Assembly (NCBI GenBank): GCA_900314495.1
Contig: OMVJ01000003.1
Location: 55,636-119,635, forward strand
Length of the DNA: 64,000 bases
Origin: an uncultured Olsenella sp.
Lineage (GTDB): Bacteria > Actinomycetota > Coriobacteriia > Coriobacteriales > Atopobiaceae
Reading direction: 5' to 3'
Under the pieces are notes generated by a model that saw nothing but the letters and a program-made list of their open reading frames with translations, was not told the origin of the DNA and made no database searches. Both the position numbers and the translations under genes were made by a program. Within the stretch, counting starts at the first letter, position 1, and every line of letters starts with the position of its first letter. This document shows positions 39,405 to 47,642 of the stretch, in pieces.

Positions 39405-39450
39405 ATATATTAGCTATTTCAAGCCAAAATAGCAATAATAGCTAATATAT
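39405..39450. promoter_or_regulatory. hipBA operator
   Basis: ATATATTAGCTATT (39405-39418) and AATAGCTAATATAT (39437-39450) form a perfect 14-bp inverted repeat with an 18-bp spacer. A further half-site, ATATTAGCT, overlaps the right arm (39447-39455). It begins six bases before the hipB start and is far more AT-rich than its surroundings, as expected for an autoregulatory toxin-antitoxin operator. Confidence 0.7.
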
Positions 39451-39544
39451 TAGCTGTGTTCCTCCCAACCATTATTGGTCCTGCTCCGGTATCGCGTCCC
39501 CCATGCGGGGTACAATCGTGCCGTTGAGCCAGCGAGGAGGACAC

Positions 39545-42274
39545 ATGTCAGATTCCAGCCAGAACGAAGCCACCACGGCAACGGAAGCAGCCCCGCAGCG
39601 CAGGGTCATCGCGGTCATAGACGGCAACTCCCTCATGCACCGCGCCTTCCACGCCATCCGCCAGCCCATGAACGCGCCGGACGGTCGCGCCACCAACGCG
39701 CTCTTCGGCTTCTTCAACATGTTCATCAAGCTGGACGAGTCCTTCCAGCCGGACGGCATCATCTGCGCCTTCGACAAGGGCAAGCCCGCCGTCCGCATGG
39801 AGATGCTGCCCCAGTACAAGGCCCAGCGCCCGCCCATGGACCCGGCCTTGCACGAGCAGTTTCCCATGGTCAAGGACCTGCTGCGCGCGCTGGACGTGCC
39901 GGTGTGCGAGTGCGAGGGCTGGGAGGGCGACGACATCTTGGGCACCCTGGCTCGCCGCGGCGAGCAGGCTGGCTACGAGATGCTGCTCTTCACTGGCGAC
40001 AGGGACATGTACCAGCTGGCCACGGACCACGTGAAGATCGTTTCCACCAAGAAGGGCGTGAGCGACGTCAGCATTATGACGCCGGAGTCCGTGGACGACC
40101 TGTACCACGGCATCACGCCCCAGCTGGTGCCGGACTTCTATGGTCTGAAGGGCGACACCTCTGACAACATTCCCGGCGTGCCGGGCATTGGCCCCAAGAA
40201 GGCGGCCGCGCTCATTGTGCAGTACGGCAGCCTGGACCAGGTGATTGCCCACGCGGGGGAGGTCAAGGGCAAGATGGGCGAGAACCTGCGCGCGCACGTG
40301 GACGACGCCCTGCTCAGCCGCAAGGTGGCCACCATCCGCACGGACGCGCCCATCGAGATTGACCTTGCGGACGCCAAGTTCCCCACCTTTGACCCGGCGG
40401 AGGTCACTGCCGCCTTCGGCGCTCTGGGCTTCACGGGCATGACCAAGCGGCTTGCGGCGCTGGGCGGCGGCACGGTGCCGGAGGCAGAGCCCGCCAAGCC
40501 CGCGCTGGAGCTGCCGAAGCCCCTTTCCGGCGAGGATGCCACGGTGGCGCTGGATGCCGCGGTTGGCGCCGGCGAGTGGCTGGGCGTTGCCATAGACGAC
40601 GACCGCGAGGCCGGGACCCTCTTCGGCATGGGCTACACGCTGTGGGTCTCATGCGAGGGTGGGCTCCTGCGCTTTGACGGGGACGACGCGGACATGGCCC
40701 TGGTCACGCTGGTGCGCCTGGGCAAGGTCGCCAGCGAGGACGTGAAGGCACTTCTCTCGTTCGACGCCAATGGCATGGACCAAGCCACTGCGGCCTGCCC
40801 CTTGGACTCCTCCCTGCCTGCCCGCATAGAGCCGCAGGACGTGGACCCGGCCCGCATCTTTGACGTGGGTGTGGCCGCCTACCTGCTGGATTCGGACCAG
40901 TCCTCCTATGCGGTGGCGGACCTGGCGTCCCAGTACCTGGGTGACCCATTGCCGGACGCAACGGACGCGGTCTCCGCCGCGGGCATACGCGCCCTTGCCG
41001 TGCGCCAGCTGCGTCCCGTCCTTGCCGACCTCGTGGAGAAGGACGGCACCACCCGCATCTTCCGGGAGGTGGAGATGCCCCTCCTGCCGGTGCTTCTGGG
41101 CATGGAGCGGGCGGGCCTGTATGCGGACCCCGCCAAGCTGCGGGAGCAGTCCCAGGGCCTGGGCGCGGAGATTGACGCCATGGCGGACCAGATACACGCG
41201 GCGGCGGGTGAGGACTTCAACATAGACTCCCCGCAGCAGCTCTCGCACGTGCTCTTCGACGTGCTGAAGCTGCCCCACTACGGCCTGAAGAAGACGCGCA
41301 AGGGCTTCTATTCCACCAACGCCAAGACCTTGGCGGACCTGGCGCAGACCAGCGAGGTGGTGGCAAAGGTGCTGGAGTACCGCGAGCGCACCAAGATCAA
41401 GTCCACCTACCTGGACGCCCTGCCCGCGCTCATTCGCGGGGACGGCCGCATCCACACCACCTTCAACCAGACCGTGGCGGCCACGGGCAGGCTCTCCAGC
41501 TCTGACCCCAACCTGCAGAACATTCCCACCCGGTCCGAGCTTGGCCACCGCGTGCGCACGGCCTTCACCGTGCCGGAGGGCAGCGTCTTCTTGGCCTGCG
41601 ACTACTCGCAGGTGGAGCTGCGCCTCCTGGCCCACCTGTCTGGCGACGAGCACCTTATCCGCGCCTTCTGCGAGGGCGAGGACTTCCACGCTTCCACCGC
41701 GGCGCGCGTCTTTGGCGTGCCCATGGGGGAGGTCACGCACGAGCTGCGCAGCCGCGCCAAGGCCGTGAACTTTGGCATCGTGTACGGCCAACAGGCCTAC
41801 GGCCTGGCAACCTCGCTCAAGATTCCGCGCACGGAGGCGCAGGAGCTCATCGATCGCTACTTCGAGGCCTACCCGGATGTGCGGCGCTTCCTGGATACTC
41901 AGATTGCCTTCGCGCACCAGCACAAGTACGTGCAGACCATGTACGGCCGCAAGCGCCACACCAAGGACATAGACAACAAGAACTTCCAGCTGCGGTCCTT
42001 TGCCGAGCGCACGGCCATGAACCACCCCGTGCAGGGCACCGCGGCGGACATCATCAAGATTGCCATGACCCGCGTGCCGGCCCGCCTGCGCGAGGAGGGC
42101 CTGCGGTCCAGGCTGGTGCTGCAGATTCACGACGAGCTGGACTTTGAGGTGCCGGCGGACGAGGTTGAGGCGCTCTCCCAGCTGGTCAAGGAGACCATGG
42201 AGGGAGTGGTGGAGCTCAAGGTGCCGCTGATTGCCGAGGTCTCCTACGGCTCCAACTGGGCCGAAGCCAAATGA
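39545..42274 (+). CDS. polA: DNA polymerase I
   Basis: A 909-aa repair polymerase. It has the N-terminal 5'-3' exonuclease (VIDGNSLMHRAFHA, EGWEGDDILGT, GDRDMYQL, PGVPGIGPKKA), then a middle domain whose proofreading acidic motifs are not visible (AIDDDREAGTLFG), then the polymerase domain with DYSQVELR, the O-helix RSRAKAVNFGIVYG and QIHDELDFEV. It is therefore probably polymerase plus 5' nuclease without 3'-5' proofreading, as in many Gram-positive relatives. The ATG follows GAGGAGG. Its TGA stop forms the start of a 29-nt repeat. Confidence 0.96.
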   Translation: MSDSSQNEATTATEAAPQRRVIAVIDGNSLMHRAFHAIRQPMNAPDGRATNALFGFFNMFIKLDESFQPDGIICAFDKGKPAVRMEMLPQYKAQRPPMDPALHEQFPMVKDLLRALDVPVCECEGWEGDDILGTLARRGEQAGYEMLLFTGDRDMYQLATDHVKIVSTKKGVSDVSIMTPESVDDLYHGITPQLVPDFYGLKGDTSDNIPGVPGIGPKKAAALIVQYGSLDQVIAHAGEVKGKMGENLRAHVDDALLSRKVATIRTDAPIEIDLADAKFPTFDPAEVTAAFGALGFTGMTKRLAALGGGTVPEAEPAKPALELPKPLSGEDATVALDAAVGAGEWLGVAIDDDREAGTLFGMGYTLWVSCEGGLLRFDGDDADMALVTLVRLGKVASEDVKALLSFDANGMDQATAACPLDSSLPARIEPQDVDPARIFDVGVAAYLLDSDQSSYAVADLASQYLGDPLPDATDAVSAAGIRALAVRQLRPVLADLVEKDGTTRIFREVEMPLLPVLLGMERAGLYADPAKLREQSQGLGAEIDAMADQIHAAAGEDFNIDSPQQLSHVLFDVLKLPHYGLKKTRKGFYSTNAKTLADLAQTSEVVAKVLEYRERTKIKSTYLDALPALIRGDGRIHTTFNQTVAATGRLSSSDPNLQNIPTRSELGHRVRTAFTVPEGSVFLACDYSQVELRLLAHLSGDEHLIRAFCEGEDFHASTAARVFGVPMGEVTHELRSRAKAVNFGIVYGQQAYGLATSLKIPRTEAQELIDRYFEAYPDVRRFLDTQIAFAHQHKYVQTMYGRKRHTKDIDNKNFQLRSFAERTAMNHPVQGTAADIIKIAMTRVPARLREEGLRSRLVLQIHDELDFEVPADEVEALSQLVKETMEGVVELKVPLIAEVSYGSNWAEAK

Positions 42275-42300
42275 GACAGGGGGACGGTTCTTCTGTCTCA
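42272..42300 (+). repeat. 29-nt palindrome-ended repeat, copy 1 (polA end)
   Basis: Begins TGAGACAGGGGGACG and ends TGTCTCA; its first three bases are the polA stop codon. Ends are inverted repeats (TGAGAC/GTCTCA). Confidence 0.75.
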
Positions 42301-42346
42301 TTCACATAAGATAGAAGGACCACCGCTTGTCAAAGGGGAATGGCGA

Positions 42347-42387
42347 GGGGGATGACAAAGGAGAACGTTCCCCCTTTGTCATCCCCC
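42347..42387. terminator. Perfect 15-bp hairpin between polA and xpaC
   Basis: GGGGGATGACAAAGG (42347-42361) pairs with CCTTTGTCATCCCCC (42373-42387) around an 11-base loop. It lies between convergent genes and probably terminates both. Confidence 0.6.
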
Positions 42388-42416
42388 TTGTTACGTTCCT
42401 TTATCACTCATCTGAA

Positions 42417-42445
42417 TGAGGCAAAAGGTGCGTCCCCGTGTCTCA
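42417..42445 (-). repeat. 29-nt repeat, copy 2 (xpaC end)
   Basis: The same unit in inverted orientation: TGAGGCAAAAGG to GTGTCTCA on the plus strand. Read on the minus strand, its first three bases are the stop codon of the xpaC-like gene. Confidence 0.7.
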
Positions 42446-43618
42446 CTCGCTCAGGCCGTCTTGGCGCAGCATGGATTGCATGGCGGCTAGGTCGCTCTCT
42501 ATGTCCAGCGTGCGTGCTTCGGCAAGGGAGTCCAGCAGCTTGTGGAAGGCGTCGTTGACCTGCACCAGCGACTCCAGAATCTGTTGTGCGGCAGCGCGTT
42601 CCTTCTCGGCCGGGTGGGACTTGGAGGCGATCTCTGCGTACGACTCGACGAGCTTGGCCGTGGTCGGCAGATAATAGCCGCTGAACATGCCCAACTGTGA
42701 GATGACCTCCGGGTGGCGCTTGGCCTCGGCCTCTATCTGCGTGGCAAGAAGGCGGGTCTGCTCGAACTCCTCGCGCGCCTGGCCGTTCAGGGTGACGGTC
42801 GCAGCGGAGATGCGCTCTATGCTTGCGTGGATTTCGTCCAGCGTCGCGCTCTGCTGCTGCGTGAGGGTAGTCCGTTGCTCCGCCCGTTGGCTGGCCAGGT
42901 CCTCCTGGTATTGCACGTACAGCTCGTTGGTCAGCAGGAAGGTGGAGCCGTCCTGCGAGAGGTGCCCCTCGGGCGTCCAGCCGCGGTCGATGAACTGCTG
43001 CAGCTGCGCAGGCAGGCGCTTGGGGTTCACGCCGGACTTGGCGGCAAGGTCCCTTACGGACAGCACGGGCTTGCGAAGAAGCACGCTGCGGCACTTGTTG
43101 TAGTCGCTGGCCAGGATGACCTTCTGGGTGCCGCGGAGGGCAAGCTTGGCGAAGCCGGCGGTTATGGCTGCAAGGATGATTATCGTCGCGATGGCGGTAC
43201 CAAATGAGTAGCTGGCGAAGGCCGTGGAGAACGCCAGCAGAGTTGCCGCACCGTTGACGAAAGCCATGAACCACCCGATGCCGGCCGCGGTCATGCCGCC
43301 AATGGGAGCAGGCACGGGGGCAAGGTACTTCTCGTACGTAGGCTCAGGGTTCAGCAGGGAGCCCATGAAGGCCTTGCTCGCAGAGCCGATGCCGCGGCCG
43401 AGAGACTCCATAGCACTTCCCACACCCGCCCCGAGCTGCGCAAACGTATCCTGCAGAGGGGTGTAGTCAATAGACGAGAGCGCGTCGCCCACGCCCTTCA
43501 TGGCGTCACCAATGAGTTTGTTGGCCGCGTCGATGGGGTTGTCGTCGCTCGACCCGTTGCCATCCTTGGGGTGCTTCCAGGCACCCTTGCTCTTGTCGTT
43601 TGAGCGGTCTTTCGTCAT
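42443..43618 (-). CDS. XpaC-like protein (5-bromo-4-chloroindolyl phosphate hydrolysis family)
   Basis: A 391-aa protein. It has a charged N-terminus, an amphipathic Gly/Ser-rich part (GVGDALSS, LGAGVGSAMESLGRGIGSA), two membrane helices (about 110-165; GIGWFMAFVNGAATLLAF and IATIIILAAITAG), then a cytoplasmic domain with a helix-turn-helix-like SVRDLAAKSGVNPKRLPAQLQQF and a C-terminal four-helix region typical of XpaC. Despite the family name its function is unclear. It overlaps the preceding TelA-like gene by four bases. Bacillus has a similar xpaC-yaaN (TelA) pair. Confidence 0.75.
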   Translation of the reverse strand: MTKDRSNDKSKGAWKHPKDGNGSSDDNPIDAANKLIGDAMKGVGDALSSIDYTPLQDTFAQLGAGVGSAMESLGRGIGSASKAFMGSLLNPEPTYEKYLAPVPAPIGGMTAAGIGWFMAFVNGAATLLAFSTAFASYSFGTAIATIIILAAITAGFAKLALRGTQKVILASDYNKCRSVLLRKPVLSVRDLAAKSGVNPKRLPAQLQQFIDRGWTPEGHLSQDGSTFLLTNELYVQYQEDLASQRAEQRTTLTQQQSATLDEIHASIERISAATVTLNGQAREEFEQTRLLATQIEAEAKRHPEVISQLGMFSGYYLPTTAKLVESYAEIASKSHPAEKERAAAQQILESLVQVNDAFHKLLDSLAEARTLDIESDLAAMQSMLRQDGLSE

Positions 43619-44502
43619 GTCGCGGACACTCCTCGGCGTCGTGTTGTTGTTTCGGCTTGTAAGAGCATGCCCCGGGCTGACTCCACGGCATCCGCGGAGC
43701 CCCGCTCGGCGCTCGCGAGTACTTGGATGGCGGCAACCTGCTGTGCGTCCATGCGTATTTGTGCGGTGCGCCCGCCGTCCTTGGTCATGTGGGAGGCGGC
43801 ATCCCTCCACGCAGGGACAATGTGGTTGTTTACGGCTGCTAGCGCTGAGGCGGACGCCTGATCCGTATGCCATACCAGGGTCACAGCCGCAAGTGCCTGC
43901 TCGGCGGCAATGCGGGACAGGTCCAGCTGCTGCGCGCGAGCTTGTAGCTGCTGGGCGTACTCGGGCGAGGTAGCTGCTCGCATGCATGCCGCCTGGGAGA
44001 GGAGCGAGAGCTGGCTCGCGTCTTCCTGGAGGCTTGTCGCCAGCTTTTCCAAGATGCATGACTCCTTGAGCAGGGCGGCCTGGCGGATGCGCAGGGCGAC
44101 CGAGATCTGCTCGATGCGCTCTGGCGTGAGCAGGGGAGCCGGGTCTTCCTGGCCCTTGCGAGTCGTGCCTTTCCTCCCGAATGCGAACAGCAGCCGGCGC
44201 CTGCCTGTCTCTTGGGTTGGAGGTGGCGTGGGGCCCTGCAGGATTGCGGCTGCGTTCTGCGCTGCCTGGCTGGCATCGGAGCCCATGAGAGCAGAGAGAG
44301 CGGCATCAACCGCGCGGGCCACGTTCCTTCTGCGCGCCTCGCCAAACTCCAGCAGGCCAAGGGAAGAGGAAAGATTGATGCTGGCGGCTAGCTGCTTGAC
44401 TCGTGCCTCGTCCCTGCATGGCTGGCTGGTAGCTGGTGCGGTGCTGCCAGCGTTGTGCGAGTGCTCAATTTGTTGGGGACCAGTGACGTCCTTTCGTGCC
44501 AT
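43615..44502 (-). CDS. TelA-like protein (toxic-anion-resistance family, short)
   Basis: A 295-aa, helix-rich cytoplasmic protein. The C-terminal half (QIRMDAQQVAAIQVLASAERGSADAVESARGML) and the coupling to an XpaC-like gene suggest the TelA/YaaN family, but it is shorter than the usual 350-400 aa and the similarity is only moderate by eye. Residues 1-35 are low-complexity. The ribosome site is weak. It is probably the first gene of a two-gene unit acting in envelope-stress or anion tolerance (inference from the family). Confidence 0.55.
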   Translation of the reverse strand: MARKDVTGPQQIEHSHNAGSTAPATSQPCRDEARVKQLAASINLSSSLGLLEFGEARRRNVARAVDAALSALMGSDASQAAQNAAAILQGPTPPPTQETGRRRLLFAFGRKGTTRKGQEDPAPLLTPERIEQISVALRIRQAALLKESCILEKLATSLQEDASQLSLLSQAACMRAATSPEYAQQLQARAQQLDLSRIAAEQALAAVTLVWHTDQASASALAAVNNHIVPAWRDAASHMTKDGGRTAQIRMDAQQVAAIQVLASAERGSADAVESARGMLLQAETTTRRRGVSAT

Positions 44503-44860
44503 GCCGAACCTACCGATTGCCGAATTTGCCGTATACCGATTCTACCCAGCGACCCCTAGGTCATTCCAACGCGCTGAGCATCTGTTTCCAAGTTGAAGAG
44601 TTCGCCCGCGGGCGGCGAGGACCTCTTCGGTTCCCCCGCCCATGCCATCGAGCACGTGTGGGCGGCAGGCCATGCGGAGTCTTCTCGTGTCTGCCCTTGG
44701 TGTTGACACCAGTTCGAGACAAAACCGACCCCCGCTGAGGCATGTTTTGTCTTGGATGGGTGTTGACGCCGTTTCGAGACAACCGCGAAGCGGGGGGCTG
44801 GACGCCGTCAGGTTGTCACGCCGCGTGGTACCATCGATGCCTGTTGACGAAGGGGGACGC
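44503..44860. other. Gene-free stretch with 22-nt direct repeats before rnhA
   Basis: The sequence 44701-44722 (TGTTGACACCAGTTCGAGAC then AA) recurs at 44761-44782 with three changes, exactly 60 bases away. Between them GACAAAAC and GTTTTGTC can pair. No coding frame is convincing here. Confidence 0.55.
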
Positions 44861-45430
44861 GTGGCAAGCTTTGATGAGTTCGTGCAGCAGGGTGGCATGC
44901 AAGGCGCCGAGAAAGGCGCGCGGCGTGGCGCGAGTCCCGCCAGCCGCGAGCGTGTGGTTGCCTACACCGACGGTTCTTCCCGCGGCAACCCCGGCCCGGG
45001 CGGCTACGGCGCGGTGCTTCTCTTCCGCGACCCGGCGGGGGAACTGCACCAGAAGACGTTCTGCCAGGGCTACCGCCGCACCACCAACAACCGCATGGAG
45101 CTCATGGGGGCCATCGTCGCGCTGGAGGCTCTGCGCCGTCCCTGCGCCGTGGAGCTGCATTCGGACTCCCAGTACGTGGTGAACGCTATCAACCAGCATT
45201 GGGTCTACGGCTGGATCAAGCGCGGCTGGAAAACGGCCAACAAGCAGCCCGTGAAGAACCCCGACCTGTGGAAGCGCCTGCTGGCGGCCATGAAGCCGCA
45301 CGACGTGACCTTTGTGTGGGTGAAGGGGCACGCGGGCCACCAGTACAACGAGCTGTGCGACACGCTGGCCACGGAGTCGGCGGACGGCCTGCGTGGTCCC
45401 TTGCAGGACGACGCTGGCTTCGAGGAGTGA
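44861..45430 (+). CDS. rnhA: Ribonuclease HI
   Basis: A 189-aa RNase H with the four catalytic carboxylates: Asp in [11 protein letters not shown], Glu in [10 protein letters not shown], Asp in HSDSQYV and Asp in NELCDTLA, plus the basic protrusion [15 protein letters not shown]. It removes RNA from RNA-DNA hybrids. The start is GTG at 44861, preceded by AGGGGG; an in-frame ATG at 44837 lacks a ribosome site. The extra N-terminal 40 residues are low-complexity. The TGA stop is part of the adjacent repeat. Confidence 0.93.
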   Translation: MASFDEFVQQGGMQGAEKGARRGASPASRERVVAYTDGSSRGNPGPGGYGAVLLFRDPAGELHQKTFCQGYRRTTNNRMELMGAIVALEALRRPCAVELHSDSQYVVNAINQHWVYGWIKRGWKTANKQPVKNPDLWKRLLAAMKPHDVTFVWVKGHAGHQYNELCDTLATESADGLRGPLQDDAGFEE

Positions 45431-45490
45431 GACAGGGGGACGCACCTTTTGTCTCGTTCACATGAGACAAAAGGTGCGTCCCCCGTCTCA
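45428..45490. repeat. Inverted pair of 29-nt repeats after rnhA
   Basis: A left unit (45428-45456) and a nearly exact inverted unit (45463-45490) can form a 26-bp hairpin with one bulge. The rnhA stop codon is the first three bases of the left unit. It is also a likely terminator. Confidence 0.8.
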
Positions 45491-45545
45491 AGTTTACGCT
45501 GTACAACTCATTGGCGAATGGCTATAGTTACCCCTGACAAACAAT

Positions 45546-45562
45546 ATACGGGTAGGGGGTAT
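45546..45562. promoter_or_regulatory. CsoR-like operator candidate
   Basis: ATACGGGTAGGGGGTAT has ATAC/GTAT ends around a G-rich core, as in copper-responsive CsoR operators. It lies three bases before the ATG of the heavy-metal-associated gene. Confidence 0.4.
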
Positions 45563-45565
45563 CCT

Positions 45566-45940
45566 ATGATCGTCAATATCGTCATCATTGCGCTGGTAGC
45601 CGTGGGCGTCTTCTTCGGTGCTCGTCGCGCGCTTGGCACGGCAACGGGCAAGCGCGACTGCTGCTCGGGTGATGCCAAGTCCAGCGCCAAGAAGTTCAAG
45701 AACGCGCACATCACTGACACGGATGAGTCGCACTATCCCTATGCTGCAGACTTCTCCGTCGCTGGCATGTCGTGCGAGAACTGCGCCCGCAACGTGACCA
45801 ACGCGCTGGATTCCATCGACGGCACCTGGGCGACGGTTGACCTTGAGGGCCGTACCGCGCATGTTCTCAGCAAGAACCCCATCGACGCGGCGGCCTACAA
45901 GAGCGTGGTGAGCGAAGCGGGCTACCGCATCGTGGCGTAG
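45566..45940 (+). CDS. Membrane-anchored heavy-metal-associated (HMA) domain protein
   Basis: A 124-aa protein. It has an N-terminal membrane helix (residues 2-19), a Cys pair (RDCCSGD), a linker, then a complete HMA ferredoxin-like domain (about 60-124) with the metal-binding MSCENCARNV motif. It probably binds Cu+ or a similar soft metal and passes it on. No P-type ATPase is nearby, and the anchor is unusual for CopZ-type chaperones. A CsoR-like site just upstream would fit copper control. Confidence 0.85.
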   Translation: MIVNIVIIALVAVGVFFGARRALGTATGKRDCCSGDAKSSAKKFKNAHITDTDESHYPYAADFSVAGMSCENCARNVTNALDSIDGTWATVDLEGRTAHVLSKNPIDAAAYKSVVSEAGYRIVA

Positions 45941-45952
45941 TGTGAGGGGATT

Positions 45953-46132
45953 CAGTCCGCCGTTTGAATCAATCCGCCGTTAGGATCAATCCGTTCGGCA
46001 AAATATTGATATCGTCGTTTTGCGAGCTAGGGGGCCGATTTCGCGCCCCCTAGCTCGCATTTCGACGTAATCAATTTTGTAACGAACGTAACGAAGGTCG
46101 CACTTCGGCGGATTGAGACAATCGGCGGACTG
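45953..46132. repeat. 180-bp imperfect palindromic element
   Basis: The two halves are inverted copies along most of their length. CAGTCCGCCG (45953-45962) matches CGGCGGACTG (46123-46132). TCAATCCGCCG (45969-45979) matches CGGCGGATTGA (46106-46116). TGCGAGCTAGGGGGC (46021-46035) matches 46045-46059. Spacing is symmetrical. The core doubles as a terminator between convergent genes. Confidence 0.75.
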
Positions 46133-46193
46133 ATGCACGCGCCTGACAGAGGCGAGTACGTTCTCGGGGAAGGCTCCGCGTGCCGTGGGTTCC

Positions 46194-47501
46194 CTACGCG
46201 TTCACGTCAGTCTTGCCAATCATGATGTTGAGGATTTCCACGTCCGTGGGGTGCATGCCAACGCGGCCCACGTAGCCCATGGAGCGAATGGTGTCCTCGG
46301 CAGAGTCTCCCACCAGGCCCTCGCCGGGGCGGAAGTCCACGTTGGCCAGGGCCATGTCGCAGCCCAGAATTGCCGCGTCCACGGCTGCCGCGATCTTGGC
46401 CGCGCAGCTGGGCTTGGCGCCGTCGCACACGATGCCGCCCACGTTGGCAAGCGTGTTGGCAATGGTTGCCTGGTACTGGGCGAACGAGCCGCCCCGCATG
46501 TAGCAGATGGCCGCGCCCGTGCCGGCCGCCGCCGTCACGGCGCCACAGAAGGCGGAAAGCTCGCCGATGAACCGCTTGGCGTGCACGGCCGTTAGGTCGG
46601 AAAGCACCACCGCGCGAATGAGCGTCTCGTGGTCCACGCGCAGGTACTGGGCGTACTCCAGCACCGGCATGGAGCTGGTGATGCCCTGGTTGCCGCTGCC
46701 GCAGTTGATGACAACGGGCATGGGGCAGCCGCTCATGCGTGCGTCGGACCCGGCGGCGGCAAGCGCGCGGGCGCGGCAGCTGATGTCGTCAGGCCGCGTG
46801 AGCAGCAGAGTCTTGCCAATGCGCGCACCCCAGTCGCCGTGCAGGCCCTCGTCGGAGATGGCATGGTTGAGCGTCAGCTGCTGCTCTATGACCTCGCGCA
46901 CGTCCTCAACCTTTACCTCGTGCGCGAACTCCCAAATGGACTCCAGCGAGAGGGACGTCCGGTCGCAGGTCTCAGGCCCCGTGCTGCAGGTGTCCGCGCC
47001 GGCCTTGCCGCTCACGCCGGCAACCTCCACGGGCTGGCCGTCGCGGACCAGCTCCACCACGTTCGTGTGGCGGTCGGCCACGCAAGCCGCGGACGTGTGG
47101 CCATCGCCCTCCGCCTCCACACGCACGTAGAGGTTGGGCACGCCCTCCACAAGCTCCACGGAGCAGGCGTCCTGCTCGGCAAGTTGGGCCGCGCGTTCCC
47201 GATCCGCGTCCGTCAGGGACTGCAGCACCTCCAAGGCACTGGTGGCGTCGCCGCCCACCATGCCCAGCAGGGCCGCGGCCTCAATGCCGCGCTGGCCGCC
47301 GGAGTTGGGCACGGTGACGCTCTTCACGTTCTTGATGATGTTGCCGCTGCATGCAACGGTTATGTGCCCCGGCATGGCACCCAGCGCCTCGCGCGCGAGC
47401 GCCGCCACGTAGGCCACGGCAATGGGCTCCGTGCAGCCAAGCGCGCACACGAGCTCGTCCTTGAGAATCGCCAGGTGGTTGAGGTACATAGCGTTGTCCA
47501 T
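46194..47501 (-). CDS. UPF0597/CyuA-type L-cysteine desulfidase-like (serine dehydratase alpha-like) protein
   Basis: A 435-aa iron-sulfur enzyme of the UPF0597 (YhaM/CyuA) group. Visible blocks are ALGCTEPIAVAYVAA at the N-terminus, NSGGQRGIEAAALLG, GDWGARIG, CGSGNQGITSS and the C-terminal GAKPSCAAKIAAAVDAAI. Conserved Cys in CTEP, CGSGNQG and PSC probably bind the cluster. CyuA breaks down cysteine to pyruvate, ammonia and sulfide; a serine or other substrate is possible. GGGAG precedes the ATG. It stands alone; no transporter is adjacent. Confidence 0.85.
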   Translation of the reverse strand: MDNAMYLNHLAILKDELVCALGCTEPIAVAYVAALAREALGAMPGHITVACSGNIIKNVKSVTVPNSGGQRGIEAAALLGMVGGDATSALEVLQSLTDADRERAAQLAEQDACSVELVEGVPNLYVRVEAEGDGHTSAACVADRHTNVVELVRDGQPVEVAGVSGKAGADTCSTGPETCDRTSLSLESIWEFAHEVKVEDVREVIEQQLTLNHAISDEGLHGDWGARIGKTLLLTRPDDISCRARALAAAGSDARMSGCPMPVVINCGSGNQGITSSMPVLEYAQYLRVDHETLIRAVVLSDLTAVHAKRFIGELSAFCGAVTAAAGTGAAICYMRGGSFAQYQATIANTLANVGGIVCDGAKPSCAAKIAAAVDAAILGCDMALANVDFRPGEGLVGDSAEDTIRSMGYVGRVGMHPTDVEILNIMIGKTDVNA

Positions 47502-47642
47502 GCTTGCTCCCGTTCGGATGCGGCTTCAGGCGCCAGATATGCAGCGCAACAACATATTGTGCCACCAAATGGCAGCTGCAGCGGTGCGGTGCCGTGCCTT
47601 TTGACAAGCTCGAATCGTTGGCGAGAATCGTGCGGCTAATCG

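Noticed and set aside
42417..42445. Repeat units as a CRISPR array.
   Set aside because: Units are palindrome-ended, in both orientations, irregularly spaced and spread over 20 kb, with no spacers or cas genes.
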